Source: Oscillibacter sp. 1-3 (GTDB lineage: Bacteria > Bacillota > Clostridia > Oscillospirales > Oscillospiraceae). Taken from it: 64,000 nt of DNA. The stretch lies in NCBI RefSeq assembly GCF_000403435.2, contig NZ_KE159708.1:1-64000 (forward strand), given 5' to 3'. How positions within the stretch are numbered: the first letter of the stretch is position 1; the number at the start of each line of letters is the position of its first letter. The notes under the pieces were generated by a model that was not told where the DNA came from, did no database searches, and saw only the letters and a program-made list of their open reading frames with translations. This document shows, piece after piece, positions 26,496 through 35,306 of the stretch. Both the position numbers and the translations under genes were made by a program.

Positions 26496-26859
26496 ACCAT
26501 TCCCCCAGCATCAGCGCCTCCATCATATAGAGCAGTTCCACATAGAGGCCCATGCCAGCCGGGGTGTGTAAAGGACGGAGGATCAGGCAGGCATAGACCT
26601 GTGCCAGCACATCGGCCAGAAGCTCCGCGCCCCGGCCCTCCAAAACCCTGCCGCCGGTGTCGGGGGAGAGGCAGCACCAGATTTCCGCAAGGCGGAGCAG
26701 GCCGGTTTCCCCGTCCCCGTTCAGTTCTGCCGCCATGCTCTCCGCAGTACGGCACTCGCTTACCGCGTCCGCCATCGCCAGAAGCAGCTGGCGGCGCTGA
26801 ATCTCCATCGCCCGCTGCAAAAACAGCCGGGGATTGTGTTTGATTTTCTGTGCAGTCAT
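26488..26859 (-). CDS. Conserved hypothetical protein between virB4 and the hydrolase
   Basis: A 123-residue mostly helical soluble protein (NPRLFLQRAMEIQRRQLLLA; TAESMAAELNGDGETG; MGLYVELLYMMEAL). It overlaps virB4 by 4 bases (ATGA) and the hydrolase gene by 8, so expression is coupled. No domain recognised; its fixed position suggests an accessory role in the transfer channel. Confidence 0.72.
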   Translation of the reverse strand: MTAQKIKHNPRLFLQRAMEIQRRQLLLAMADAVSECRTAESMAAELNGDGETGLLRLAEIWCCLSPDTGGRVLEGRGAELLADVLAQVYACLILRPLHTPAGMGLYVELLYMMEALMLGEWFD

Positions 26860-29312
26860 GATTGCTTTCCCTCCTTTAATTCCTGTAATTTTGTGGTCAT
26901 GATGCGGTACAGCTCGGTGTCCTTGGGGAACCGGTCGATAAAGGGCAGGATGATGTTGCCGTAGAACAGCAGCCCTTCGCCCTCGCCGGAGTGGGTCACA
27001 TAGGACAGCTGGTGCGGGGAGATGCCCAGCTGCCTTGCCAGAATCTGCCGGTCCCCGCTTGCCTGGTTGAGCATATATACAAAGTCCGAGTTCTCAAAGA
27101 TGTTCTCGATCTCCCGGCTGGCAAGCAGGTCCTTGATGTTCTGTGTGATGCCGGTGGGAATCCCGCCCCATTTCCGAAAGCGTTTCCAGATTTCAATGGT
27201 ATAGGCGGCGGTCTGGTCCTCTTTGAGCAGAAGGTGCATCTCGTCAATGTAGTAACGGGTGGACTTGTGGGCGGCGCGGTTGATGGTGACGCGGTTCCAT
27301 ACCTGGTCCTGTACCACCAGCATACCGATTTTTTTCAGCTGCTTGCCTAACTCCTTGATGTCATAGCAGACAATGCGGTTGTCGATGTTTACATTGGTCC
27401 GGTGGTTGAACACATTCAGGGAGCCGGAAACATAGATTTCCAGTGCCGTAGCGATGTACTGCGCCTCTTTTTCCTCTTGGGTCAGCAGGAGGTTATACAA
27501 ATCCTCCAATACCGGCATATTCTCCGGCCTGGGGTCGTTCAGGTAATCATGGTAGACCAGCCGCACACAGCGGTCGATGATGGTTTTCTGGACCGGCTGC
27601 AAGCCCTCCTTGCCGCCCACGATCAGCTCGCACAGCGACAGAATGAAGTCGGATTTCAAAGACAGCGGGCTTTCATCATCCGAGTAGTCCAGGTTTAGGT
27701 CCATCGGGTTAATGTAGTCCCCGGAGGTGGGCGAAATCTTGATAACCTGCCCATGCAGCCGCTCCACAAGGGGCGCGTACTCCGATTCCGGGTCGCACAC
27801 GATGATGTCATCGGTGGTGAGCAGAAAACAGTTGGCGATTTCCCGCTTGGCGGAAAAGGACTTGCCGGAGCCGGGAGTGCCTAAAATCAGGCCGTTTGGG
27901 TTTTTCAGCTTCTTGCGGTCCACCATGATAAGGTTGTTGGACAGGGCGTTGATGCCGTAGTACAGCGCCTCTTTCCCGTTCTGGAAAAGCTCCTGGGTGG
28001 TGAAAGGAATAAAGATGGCGGTGCTGGAAGTGGTCAGCCCCCGCTGGATTTCCACCTGGTTTTGTCCCAAAGGCAGGCAGCTCATCAGCCCTTCCTCCTG
28101 CTGGAAGTCCAGCCTTGCCAGCTGGCAGTTGTACTTCTGCGCGATACTGGACGCCTGAAACACATTGTTGCCCAGCTGTCTGGCGGTGTCCGCCGTATTC
28201 AGGATCAGGAAGGTCACAAGGAACATTCTCTCGTTGCGGCTCTGTAAATCCTGCAACAGCTTTTTGGCCTCGTTTCCGTAGGTAGCCAGATCGCTGGGAA
28301 TGATGTCCATATCGTACCCTGCCCGGACCGCCTTTTTCTGTTCCTCGATCTTGGCCCGGTCCAGGTCGGTGATTTTGCGCTTGACTGTCTTGATGGCCTT
28401 TACCTGATCCAAGGACTGCACATGGAGGCTGACAATCAGGGAGCTTTCCATATCCAGAAAATCCGCCAGCATCCGGTCGTTCAATTCCGGCGCGAGAATC
28501 TGCACAAAGCTGACCGCGCCGTACTTTTTCCCCATGCGGAACTGCCTGCCGGTGCGGAACTCAAAGGAAGTGGGGGCAATAAAATCCTTGGTGGAAAGGC
28601 CGGAGGGGGCCAGCCAGTCCCACGAAAAGGAAAAGGGAACCTGTTCGTCCATGTGGAATACGCCATGCAGCTGGGACAGCCGCGCCCGCCCGTCCAGCGG
28701 CTCCGCCACTACGCCCAGCCGCTTGAAGTTGTTGAGCAGGTCGGTTTCAATCCGTTCCAGCCGGGGCTTTGCCGCCCGGATGCTGTCCGCGTCAATGCCG
28801 AAGGTCAGGTATTTTGTCTTAATCAGGCCGTTGTTCCCCTTTGCCAGCTGGTTTTGCAGCATCTGGGTGTACTCGCCGCGGATGTTGTCAAAATCATCCC
28901 CCTGGGGCGGGATGGTGATGGACCGGGCAAAGGTTTCCTGGGACGCGGCCAGGTTGAGGAAGGACAGCTGGAACCGGATGGAGCTGTCAAAGTAGTTGAG
29001 GAAATCGCACCAGCCCTCGAAGATGGCGGTCTTATCCTCGTTTTGGGACAACTGGTAATTGATGTCCTGAAACTGAATGGTCTTGGTATAGTAGCAGCCG
29101 GTCACGCGGCAGATGCCGTCCGGCCACATCCGTTCATAGGGGATGCTGTCCTGTGCGGAAATCCCCTTCTGGTCAGTGCGGTTGGCGCGGGAAATGGCGG
29201 CTTCGATCTGCTTTCTTTCCGCGCGGGAGAGCTTCTTTTTCACCGGCGCTGGCCCTTCGCCCTCCGGCCCTTTGCCGTTGGTCCGGTTTTTCTTTGCCGT
29301 AAACAATGTCAT
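26856..29312 (-). CDS. virB4: VirB4-like conjugation ATPase
   Basis: ATPase that powers the type IV secretion channel. 818 residues: a VirB4 N-terminal region (MWPDGICRVTG, IQFQDINYQLSQNEDK), Walker A GTPGSGKSFS near 480, Walker B YYIDEMHLLL near 690 and a conserved end GDRQILARQLG. Start ATG 29312 follows AGGAGG; a longer frame would run through prgI. The first 47 codons overlap the 3' end of prgI in another frame, an overlap of 140 bases. Confidence 0.94.
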   Translation of the reverse strand: MTLFTAKKNRTNGKGPEGEGPAPVKKKLSRAERKQIEAAISRANRTDQKGISAQDSIPYERMWPDGICRVTGCYYTKTIQFQDINYQLSQNEDKTAIFEGWCDFLNYFDSSIRFQLSFLNLAASQETFARSITIPPQGDDFDNIRGEYTQMLQNQLAKGNNGLIKTKYLTFGIDADSIRAAKPRLERIETDLLNNFKRLGVVAEPLDGRARLSQLHGVFHMDEQVPFSFSWDWLAPSGLSTKDFIAPTSFEFRTGRQFRMGKKYGAVSFVQILAPELNDRMLADFLDMESSLIVSLHVQSLDQVKAIKTVKRKITDLDRAKIEEQKKAVRAGYDMDIIPSDLATYGNEAKKLLQDLQSRNERMFLVTFLILNTADTARQLGNNVFQASSIAQKYNCQLARLDFQQEEGLMSCLPLGQNQVEIQRGLTTSSTAIFIPFTTQELFQNGKEALYYGINALSNNLIMVDRKKLKNPNGLILGTPGSGKSFSAKREIANCFLLTTDDIIVCDPESEYAPLVERLHGQVIKISPTSGDYINPMDLNLDYSDDESPLSLKSDFILSLCELIVGGKEGLQPVQKTIIDRCVRLVYHDYLNDPRPENMPVLEDLYNLLLTQEEKEAQYIATALEIYVSGSLNVFNHRTNVNIDNRIVCYDIKELGKQLKKIGMLVVQDQVWNRVTINRAAHKSTRYYIDEMHLLLKEDQTAAYTIEIWKRFRKWGGIPTGITQNIKDLLASREIENIFENSDFVYMLNQASGDRQILARQLGISPHQLSYVTHSGEGEGLLFYGNIILPFIDRFPKDTELYRIMTTKLQELKEGKQS

Positions 29313-29658
29313 ACACCTCCTTGTCGAGTTTGTCCTGCCGCTCCAATACGGCATAGAAGTTGTTGGTCTGGTAGGGGCGCTGCCGGGGCCGGAGAAAGGA
29401 TACCCGGAGCATATTTCCGATGATTTTTTCCAGCGGCTGGCCGTTCTTCTCGTACATCGCCAGCAGGAAAAAGGGCAGCATGACAAGCATCATGCACAGG
29501 GCGGCGGCGCTGTTCCCGGCTGGCCCCCGAAGCAGAAAGAAAAGCGGCACGCCAATCAGCGCCCCGCCGCCAAAGCAGACTAACTGCCGTTTGGTGAGGT
29601 TGAAGGCCACCTTTGTCTTGACCTTCGTTAAGTCTTTGGGTACGGGTACATAAGCCAT
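29173..29658 (-). CDS. prgI: PrgI-family membrane protein
   Basis: A 161-residue inner-membrane protein of the transfer channel: MAYVPVPKDLTKVK, FNLTKRQLVCF, then two membrane helices (about 28-48 and 50-68), then the conserved FLRPRQRPYQTNNFYA. This is the PrgI (VirB3-like) family, which forms a unit with VirB4. The last 47 residues, in the overlap with virB4, are basic and of low complexity and probably not constrained. Confidence 0.9.
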   Translation of the reverse strand: MAYVPVPKDLTKVKTKVAFNLTKRQLVCFGGGALIGVPLFFLLRGPAGNSAAALCMMLVMLPFFLLAMYEKNGQPLEKIIGNMLRVSFLRPRQRPYQTNNFYAVLERQDKLDKEVYDIVYGKEKPDQRQRAGGRRASAGEKEALPRGKKADRSRHFPRQPH

Positions 29659-29676
29659 TTTTGCACACTCCTTTCG

Positions 29677-30546
29677 TTAGTGGGCCTGGAAGATCGCCTT
29701 TGCCATGCTGCCGCTCTTAAAGAGGGTCAGGCAGAGCAGGACGGTATATCCCACACAGGACCAGATGGCGGCAATCGTATCTTCGTCAGTGGCGATGTTC
29801 TGCACCAGGACCGCGTAGATCGCCACGCATACCATGATAAGGAACGCCTGAAAGCCTAACGCCATCAGGGAACGCAGGTAATTCTGCCCCATGCCGCCCC
29901 ATTCCCTGCCCATCATAGCGGCCATCGGGACCGGCGCGACCGAGGTGACGAGATATATTTCCAGCATACGGCCATAAATGACGATAAAAATACAGATGGT
30001 CAGCGCCCACATGGTAAGGCCGATAAACAGGGACTGGAACCACAGTCCGAACAGCGGCCCCAAATCCATCTCCATGAGCCTTGGCTCCAAATCCGCCATC
30101 GCGGAGGAAATGTCGATGGAAGCGTCCGCGCCGATGACGCCGGAAGCCTGCGCCACAATGCCCTGGGCCACATCAAACACGCCCATCACGATATTCCAGG
30201 TGTTGGTGACAATGAGGATGGCACAGGCGGTCTTGAATATCCACTTGAAAAACACAGCGGTTTCAATATCGTGAAAGTTGTTCTTGTCAGTGATGATCTG
30301 AATCAGCTCCAGCGTCATTACAAAGGCCAGAATCACGCCTGCTATGGGGAGAATGACCGTTTCCGAAAGGCTTTGGACCATGCTGAAAATACCCGCGTTC
30401 CAGCCCTGGGGCGTCTGCCCGATCTGCCCCGATATGTCCGCCACCTGGTTATTGACCGAATCGAACATACTGGAAAGGTTGCTCATAATGCCGCCCACCA
30501 GCATTTCTTTCAGCCAGGTGGTGATTGCATCCAGCAGAAAATCCAT
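29677..30546 (-). CDS. VirB6/TrbL-like polytopic membrane protein (CD1112 type)
   Basis: A 289-residue protein with about six membrane helices (for example LPIAGVILAFVMTLEL, LTMWALTICIFIVIYGRM, FLIMVCVAIYAVLV) and an N-terminal amphipathic region. It matches the CD1112/VirB6-like family that forms the membrane pore of the transfer channel. It lies between maff2 and prgI as expected. Ribosome site GGAGGTAG precedes the start. Confidence 0.9.
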   Translation of the reverse strand: MDFLLDAITTWLKEMLVGGIMSNLSSMFDSVNNQVADISGQIGQTPQGWNAGIFSMVQSLSETVILPIAGVILAFVMTLELIQIITDKNNFHDIETAVFFKWIFKTACAILIVTNTWNIVMGVFDVAQGIVAQASGVIGADASIDISSAMADLEPRLMEMDLGPLFGLWFQSLFIGLTMWALTICIFIVIYGRMLEIYLVTSVAPVPMAAMMGREWGGMGQNYLRSLMALGFQAFLIMVCVAIYAVLVQNIATDEDTIAAIWSCVGYTVLLCLTLFKSGSMAKAIFQAH

Positions 30547-30619
30547 ACAGTGCTACCTCCTTTCCGCCCCTCCCGCGTTTGCGGGAGGGGCAAAGGTATG
30601 GGTGTTTCTGGTGCGGGGA

Positions 30620-30835
30620 TTAGCCGAACAGACCGGAGAGCAGCGGTACAAGCACCATGCCGATCAGGGCAACGCCGCCGCCCGCCATAAGCTGCTTCAT
30701 GCCCTGGCTTTTCGCACCAGGGTTATCATTGCCGTAACCTTCCAGCAGGTTGATGACGCCCCAGATTCCAAGGCCGGCTCCGAGTGCGATCACGAGGGTC
30801 TGCAAAACGTCGATTGCGCTGTTGAAAAATTCCAT
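30620..30835 (-). CDS. Maff2-family small membrane protein
   Basis: A 71-residue protein with two membrane helices (VIALGAGLGIWGVINLL and GGGVALIGMVLVPLLSG) around a polar loop GYGNDNPGAK. This is the Maff2 family, in size and topology like a VirB2-type pilin/channel subunit; that role is inferred. It follows a structured untranslated region (30846-30938). Confidence 0.88.
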   Translation of the reverse strand: MEFFNSAIDVLQTLVIALGAGLGIWGVINLLEGYGNDNPGAKSQGMKQLMAGGGVALIGMVLVPLLSGLFG

Positions 30836-30845
30836 ACTTTAATTT

Positions 30846-30938
30846 AGCCGGAATCGCTTTGTGGTTAGTGTTGGTTCATAGGCATACAAAAGCCGGACAA
30901 CAAAACCGCCCTGCGTTTTGGGCGGCTCGATTCCGGCT
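30846..30938 (-). promoter_or_regulatory. Structured leader/terminator between virD4 and maff2
   Basis: A perfect 11-bp inverted repeat AGCCGGAATCG/CGATTCCGGCT (30846-30856, 30928-30938) encloses a second hairpin CCGCCC/GGGCGG (30907-30925), followed on the minus strand by TTTTGTTG. The inner hairpin looks like an intrinsic terminator, the outer one could compete with it. About 110 further bases to the virD4 stop hold no other feature. Confidence 0.6.
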
Positions 30939-31056
30939 ATCCTCCTTCTTCATTTTTTTGTTGAGCTGTCCGCTTTGTACGCCAATGGCCTCAACCGAGG
31001 CAGGTTTCAGGGACCCTGGCGGGTAGATAAGATCACTCCTTTCTCGCGGAACGGGA

Positions 31057-32892
31057 TTATTCGCCCTCGGTGTCTACGTCAACTTCAAACACATCGTAGA
31101 CCTCGTTGGGTTTTGGTTTGAGCCGGGTGGACAAAAACGCTTCAATGTCAAAGGCGTTCTTATCGTCCGCGTCGGCGGTGTACTGGAAATTGGGGTGCCT
31201 GGTGATGTCATACTTATCCGACAAAAACGGGCGGACGCCCCGCAGCTGGAGGATACATTTTCCCCCGTCCATCACCGCAAGCTCATCCTGGCTCATCAGC
31301 TCTTTCCCCAATTTCTGATAATTGAGAGAGTGGGAGGTTTCCCGCCCCCGGCTCTCCCCGGTGTTGTAGGTGTCAATGGTTTCTTTTCCCAGGGCGGCGG
31401 CTAACTCCTTTAAGGTGGTGGGTTCTTTGCCGCCCAGAAAGATGGAAGTGTCCATATTTCCGATAATGGTGTCGGCGTTGTCCTTGTAGATGGCCTTTAA
31501 CTGGGACTGCGCCTGCAATACCAGACAGGCGGAAATCTCCCGGCTTCGGATGGTGGCTACCAGCTTTTCCAGCTTTGGAATCTGCCCGATGTTGGCGCAC
31601 TCGTCAATCAGGCAGCGCACATGGACCGGGAGCCTGCCGCCGTACACATCGTCCGCTTTCTCGCACAGGAGGTTAAACAGCTGGGTATAGCACATGGAAA
31701 TCAGGAAGTTAAAGCTGTCATCGGTATCGCTCATAATGAGAAACAGGGCGGTTTTCCGGTCCCCCAGGGTGTCCAGTTCCAGCTCGTCATAGGCTGTGAC
31801 CTCCCGCAGCTCGGCAATATCGAATACCGCCAGCCGCGCGCCGCAGGAAATCAGAATCGACTTCGCGGTTTTGCCCGCCGCCAGCTTATATTTTTTGTAC
31901 TGCCGCACCGCAAAATGGTTGGGCTTCTCGGATTCCAGCGCGTCAAACATCAGGTCAACGGGGTTTTTGTATTCCTCATCGTCCTCCCGGACCTCCATCG
32001 CGTTAATAAACTCAATCAGGGTGGAGAAGTTCTGTTCCTCCACCGGGGCCTCATAGTGGATATATCCAATCAGGGCGCAGTACAGCAGCGTTTCCGCTTT
32101 GACCCAGAAATCGTCACCGGCTTTCCCCTCGCCCTTGGTGTTGGCGATTAAGGTCGTCACCAGCTTCAAAATGTCCTTTTCGCTGTGGATATAGGCGAAA
32201 GGATTGTATTTCATGGATTTTTTGAAGTTGATGGTATTCAGCACCTTGATCCGGTACGGTTCATAGATAGTTTTGCCGTTCTTATCCTTCATGGGCTTTC
32301 CGTCCTTATCCAGCCTGGGCGCGCCCCGTTGGAGCAGCTTTCCACATTCGATCAGGATTGTACCTTTTGGGTCAGTAACCACATACGAGCTATGGAGCTG
32401 CATCAGGTTGGGCTTGAGCCAGAAGCGGGTCTTGCCGGAGCCGGAACCGCCGATGACCAGCACATTTTTGTTGCGGGCGGTCTTGGGGTCCTTGGGGCGG
32501 CTGCTCATGGTAAGGCGTTCCGTCTGGGTGAGGATTACATTGTTCTGGAATACCGGATCGACATAAGGGGCGATGTCCTGGGAATTTCCCCATCTCGCGG
32601 AACCGTACTCGATATTCGGGCGGTACTTCTTGGCGTTTTTGCCTTTCAGGTAAACAGCCAGCCGGAGCGCCGCGCCGCAGCACAGCCCGACCAGCAGGTC
32701 CAGCGGGTGAAAGCTGGGCCAGAAACTTCCAAGCGCCGCCGGAAGGACGGAGATCAAAGACAATACCTTTTCCGAAGCGTCCGCGCCCTGGGCCATCCGC
32801 CACGCCTCCCCGAAGTTGGTGGAAAACAGCCCCATCAGGATATAGGGCAGGTTCAGCAAAACGAGCTTCTTGATGTTCAATGGTCTTTTCAT
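31057..32892 (-). CDS. virD4: VirD4/TraG-type coupling protein of ICE A
   Basis: Type IV coupling protein that brings the relaxase-DNA complex to the channel. 611 residues: two N-terminal membrane helices (about 10-25 and 62-81), EYGSARWG at 95-102, Walker A GGSGSGKTR at 148-156, TDPKG at 173-177, the alpha domain with LLYCALIGY, Walker B RCLIDECANIG and QAQSQLKAIY. Its start overlaps the pcfB stop by 4 bases. Full length and intact, unlike the ICE B copy. Confidence 0.95.
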   Translation of the reverse strand: MKRPLNIKKLVLLNLPYILMGLFSTNFGEAWRMAQGADASEKVLSLISVLPAALGSFWPSFHPLDLLVGLCCGAALRLAVYLKGKNAKKYRPNIEYGSARWGNSQDIAPYVDPVFQNNVILTQTERLTMSSRPKDPKTARNKNVLVIGGSGSGKTRFWLKPNLMQLHSSYVVTDPKGTILIECGKLLQRGAPRLDKDGKPMKDKNGKTIYEPYRIKVLNTINFKKSMKYNPFAYIHSEKDILKLVTTLIANTKGEGKAGDDFWVKAETLLYCALIGYIHYEAPVEEQNFSTLIEFINAMEVREDDEEYKNPVDLMFDALESEKPNHFAVRQYKKYKLAAGKTAKSILISCGARLAVFDIAELREVTAYDELELDTLGDRKTALFLIMSDTDDSFNFLISMCYTQLFNLLCEKADDVYGGRLPVHVRCLIDECANIGQIPKLEKLVATIRSREISACLVLQAQSQLKAIYKDNADTIIGNMDTSIFLGGKEPTTLKELAAALGKETIDTYNTGESRGRETSHSLNYQKLGKELMSQDELAVMDGGKCILQLRGVRPFLSDKYDITRHPNFQYTADADDKNAFDIEAFLSTRLKPKPNEVYDVFEVDVDTEGE

Positions 32893-33380
32893 CGTTCCAG
32901 CTCCTTTCGCTTTGTGCGGTCCACCACCGCGTTTTTCACCAGCTCCTTGAACTGGTTCAGCTTCGCCAGCACAGACGGGCGGGACGCCTTGCGGACCTTC
33001 TTCTGGGTGTACTCGGTAAATGCCGAGGTCAGCGCGTCCGCATCGCGGGCCTTGAAAAAGACCAGGTACTTGGGCGGGGAGCAGCTGCGGTCCTTCTTTA
33101 CCGCGTAATCCACGCCGTACTTCCGGGCAACCCGTTCAAACGCCTTGATGGAGGGGTCTGTGATCTCAAGATTGGACACGCCCTGGTTCTGCCCGATGAG
33201 CTGCTTCACCGTCTGCTTTCCCTGGGGCTTGACCTCCGCGCCCTTTTCCCGCTGTTTCTGCATCTTTTGCTCCTTCAGGTGCGCCAGATACTTCATAATC
33301 GCCGCTTTGAACAGCCTGCCGGTGAACTTTGTGCCGCTGACAATGAGCGTCAGGGTTTTGCTTTCCACTTCGTCCTGCAT
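32889..33380 (-). CDS. pcfB: PcfB-family protein (DUF3801)
   Basis: A 163-residue protein: KTLTLIVSGTKFTGRLFKAA, GKQTVKQLIGQNQGVSNLEI, FERVARKYGVDYAVKKD, VFFKARDADALTSAF, then a basic tail. This is PcfB/DUF3801, which in the pCF10 plasmid links the coupling protein to the relaxase. Translationally coupled to virD4. A truncated relative is at 48050-48334. Confidence 0.92.
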   Translation of the reverse strand: MQDEVESKTLTLIVSGTKFTGRLFKAAIMKYLAHLKEQKMQKQREKGAEVKPQGKQTVKQLIGQNQGVSNLEITDPSIKAFERVARKYGVDYAVKKDRSCSPPKYLVFFKARDADALTSAFTEYTQKKVRKASRPSVLAKLNQFKELVKNAVVDRTKRKELER

Positions 33381-33422
33381 GGGTGTTTCGCCTCCTCTCT
33401 ATGGATTTTCTGCATGGTTTCT

Positions 33423-33734
33423 CTATCGGAGCTGGTCTTGCCGGTCGTAGCGCAGATGTCCGTTTCGGACCTTCGCATGGCTCACAATCTTGATATGCCC
33501 CTGTTCCTGGCGTTCCAGGGACTTTTTATATCCTTCCTCGGTGAGAAAGGCGCGGCTGCGTTCCCCTTTCCAGCCAACAGGGGAATCAGCGGTCAGGGTA
33601 TCAAAAATAATCATGTGCCGGGTGTCCTCCGCGAACCGGTTTAAGTCCATGTAACTATGGCCGGAATACTCCCGCGCCCCGGCTTTAAGCCGCATTTCCT
33701 CCATCAGCTGGCCGATGGTCTTTTGCTCAGGCAT
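33423..33734 (-). CDS. Hypothetical protein, paralogue of 35307-35582
   Basis: A 103-residue protein whose C-terminal half (RAFLTEEGYKKSLERQ, HIKIVSHAKV, GHLRYD) resembles the product of 35307-35582 (RLFLDEDGYQAVLASQ, DIKIKRYARV, GHILDF). The likeness suggests duplication within the element. It overlaps the next gene upstream by 8 bases. No known domain; possibly small DNA- or RNA-binding regulators. Confidence 0.7.
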   Translation of the reverse strand: MPEQKTIGQLMEEMRLKAGAREYSGHSYMDLNRFAEDTRHMIIFDTLTADSPVGWKGERSRAFLTEEGYKKSLERQEQGHIKIVSHAKVRNGHLRYDRQDQLR

Positions 33735-34089
33735 GGTGTGCGCCCCCTTTCTCCCGGCCCTGGCCTTTCACCGTCAGAATCCCGTCCAGCGTGGTGGCGG
33801 TGATCCGCAGGCGTTCAGCGGTGGCAATATCGTTTTTGACCGTTTCATCGGTCGAGTGTCCACAGACCACCAGCACATGGGATCGGCGCAGGTAATCTCT
33901 GGCGATGTCGATTCCGTCCTTGTGTTCCTGGGGGATTTCATCTTTCAAAAACAGCGGCAGGAACAAAACAGGGCAGACCGGGGAATATCCGGCGTCATAC
34001 ACCTGGCGGCAGTAGCTGGCGGCGTTTGCCGCGTTTTCATGGGGGTTCTTGCTCCAGGGAGCGGTGATATACGCAAGCGGTCGTTTCAT
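33727..34089 (-). CDS. Nucleoside 2-deoxyribosyltransferase-like / DUF4406-like protein
   Basis: A 120-residue Rossmann-like protein beginning MKRPLAYITAPWSKNPHENA, with ASYCRQVYDAGYSPVCPVLF and DYLRRSHVLVVCG followed by TDETVKNDIATAERL. This is the arrangement of DUF4406/NDT-like proteins: an N-terminal strand with a nucleotide-binding loop and a conserved acidic residue late in the chain. It may bind or modify nucleosides or nucleotides. Why a conjugative element carries it is unknown. Confidence 0.65.
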   Translation of the reverse strand: MKRPLAYITAPWSKNPHENAANAASYCRQVYDAGYSPVCPVLFLPLFLKDEIPQEHKDGIDIARDYLRRSHVLVVCGHSTDETVKNDIATAERLRITATTLDGILTVKGQGREKGGAHHA

Positions 34090-34139
34090 AACAGATTCCT
34101 TTCTCCCGGCAGTTCCGGGCAGACAAAAACGGCCAGCTT

Positions 34140-35024
34140 TCAGAAGCCGCCGTACATATCGTGGTTGACCTGTGAGGTGTAATGGTTGCTCATGGTGGTG
34201 GGCGCGTTGAACAGCACCGTCAAAAGGTATTGTTTCATGTTCCGTACCTCGGTGGTGTTCTTTTGCAGGCAGTCCATGACAAACTCGATGTGGGAGCTGT
34301 CCAGCTTCAGGAAGCGGGAACGCACCACCTCATGGGGGAAGTCCGCCCCGGCAATCCGGGTGGTCTTACGCTTCGCGCAGACGGTTTCCACCAGCAGCTC
34401 CACAATCTCGTCCAAATCCTCCCGGTAGGTTCCAAACCGCTGTTTGAGGCAGTCATACTCGATATTCTCCAAAATCAGCTCCCGATAACTTTCCATCTCT
34501 GTCAGTGACATCGTTTCCCTTCGCTTCGGTTCCGGTGGCTTTGCCGCCGTTCCCCGGAAGGGAAGGGAATCGGTAATTGATCCGTCAGTAATTGATTTTT
34601 GGGTATTTAATTTCTCTATATTTATTTGCGTTGGATTTTCCGTTGACGGTTTTCCCGTTGACGGATTATCCGTTGTCGGAAAACCCGACAACGGTTTTTC
34701 CAACAACGGTTGGGCGGGCGGTTCCTCTGTTACCGGACGCTCATAAATCACATACTCGTTGGCGCTGAACTTGCCGCCCGCGTCGGTGGTCTGGCGGCGC
34801 TTGATGTACCCCGCCTTTTCCAGCTCATTGACTGCGGAGCGGATCGCGTCCTTGCTTTCCCGGTTGATAACAGCCAGGCCGGAAAGGGTGTAGTCCCAAT
34901 CCTCCGGCAGCGAGAGCATTTGGGACAGCAGGCCCTTTGCTTTCAGGCTCAGGCTCTTGTCCCGCAGATGATAGTTGCTCATAACGGTGTATCCCTGTGT
35001 GCGTTCTACGCGAAAAACGGCCAT
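34140..35024 (-). CDS. RepA-like replication initiator with DUF6017 C-terminus
   Basis: A 294-residue protein: winged-helix initiator N-terminus (MAVFRVERTQGYTVMSNYHL, LSLKAKGLLSQMLSLP, AVNELEKAGYIKRRQ), a variable linker (about 125-185) with repeats of the type TDNPSTGKPSTENP, and a C-terminal DUF6017 region (ILENIEYDCLKQRF, LLVETVCAKRKTTRI, HIEFVMDCLQKNT). Start ATG 35024 has GAAAGGAG upstream. It is near parA/parB, so ICE A probably replicates and partitions as an extrachromosomal circle. Confidence 0.85.
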   Translation of the reverse strand: MAVFRVERTQGYTVMSNYHLRDKSLSLKAKGLLSQMLSLPEDWDYTLSGLAVINRESKDAIRSAVNELEKAGYIKRRQTTDAGGKFSANEYVIYERPVTEEPPAQPLLEKPLSGFPTTDNPSTGKPSTENPTQINIEKLNTQKSITDGSITDSLPFRGTAAKPPEPKRRETMSLTEMESYRELILENIEYDCLKQRFGTYREDLDEIVELLVETVCAKRKTTRIAGADFPHEVVRSRFLKLDSSHIEFVMDCLQKNTTEVRNMKQYLLTVLFNAPTTMSNHYTSQVNHDMYGGF

Positions 35025-35091
35025 TTTCTGCACTCCTTTCGTTTCCCAGGGCATGAAAAAAGCCACAATCCCGTAAAAAGAATTGCGGCGT

Positions 35092-35283
35092 TCATTTGCT
35101 GGCTGACTTCTGCCTGTACCGGTGAAAAAACGGCGGCATGGGCGGTTTGTCAAACAGGCTCTCTAACTGCGGAAACGTCAGGGTTTGAAAAATCCGGTCG
35201 ATCTCAATGGTTTCCATGTTTCGCTGGGAGCGGCAGTCCTCCCGGATGGCTTCTCTGATTTCCTTAACGGTACACATATTCAT
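35092..35283 (-). CDS. Small hypothetical protein
   Basis: A 63-residue protein (MNMCTVKEIREAIREDC; IDRIFQTLTFPQLESLFD) preceded by GAGAGGAAGG. It looks like a small helical protein. Its position between repA and the paralogue gene is typical of short accessory genes of these elements. Not recognised. Confidence 0.6.
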   Translation of the reverse strand: MNMCTVKEIREAIREDCRSQRNMETIEIDRIFQTLTFPQLESLFDKPPMPPFFHRYRQKSASK

Positions 35284-35306
35284 TCCTTCCTCTCAATTTG
35301 TCGGGT

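Noticed and set aside
25545..26843. 432-codon plus-strand frame
   Set aside because: Antisense of the CHAP hydrolase gene; hydrophobic and Cys/Pro-rich by chance.
34610..34720. CRISPR-like repeats
   Set aside because: Repeated words are short, unequally spaced and in frame with a protein linker; no cas genes.
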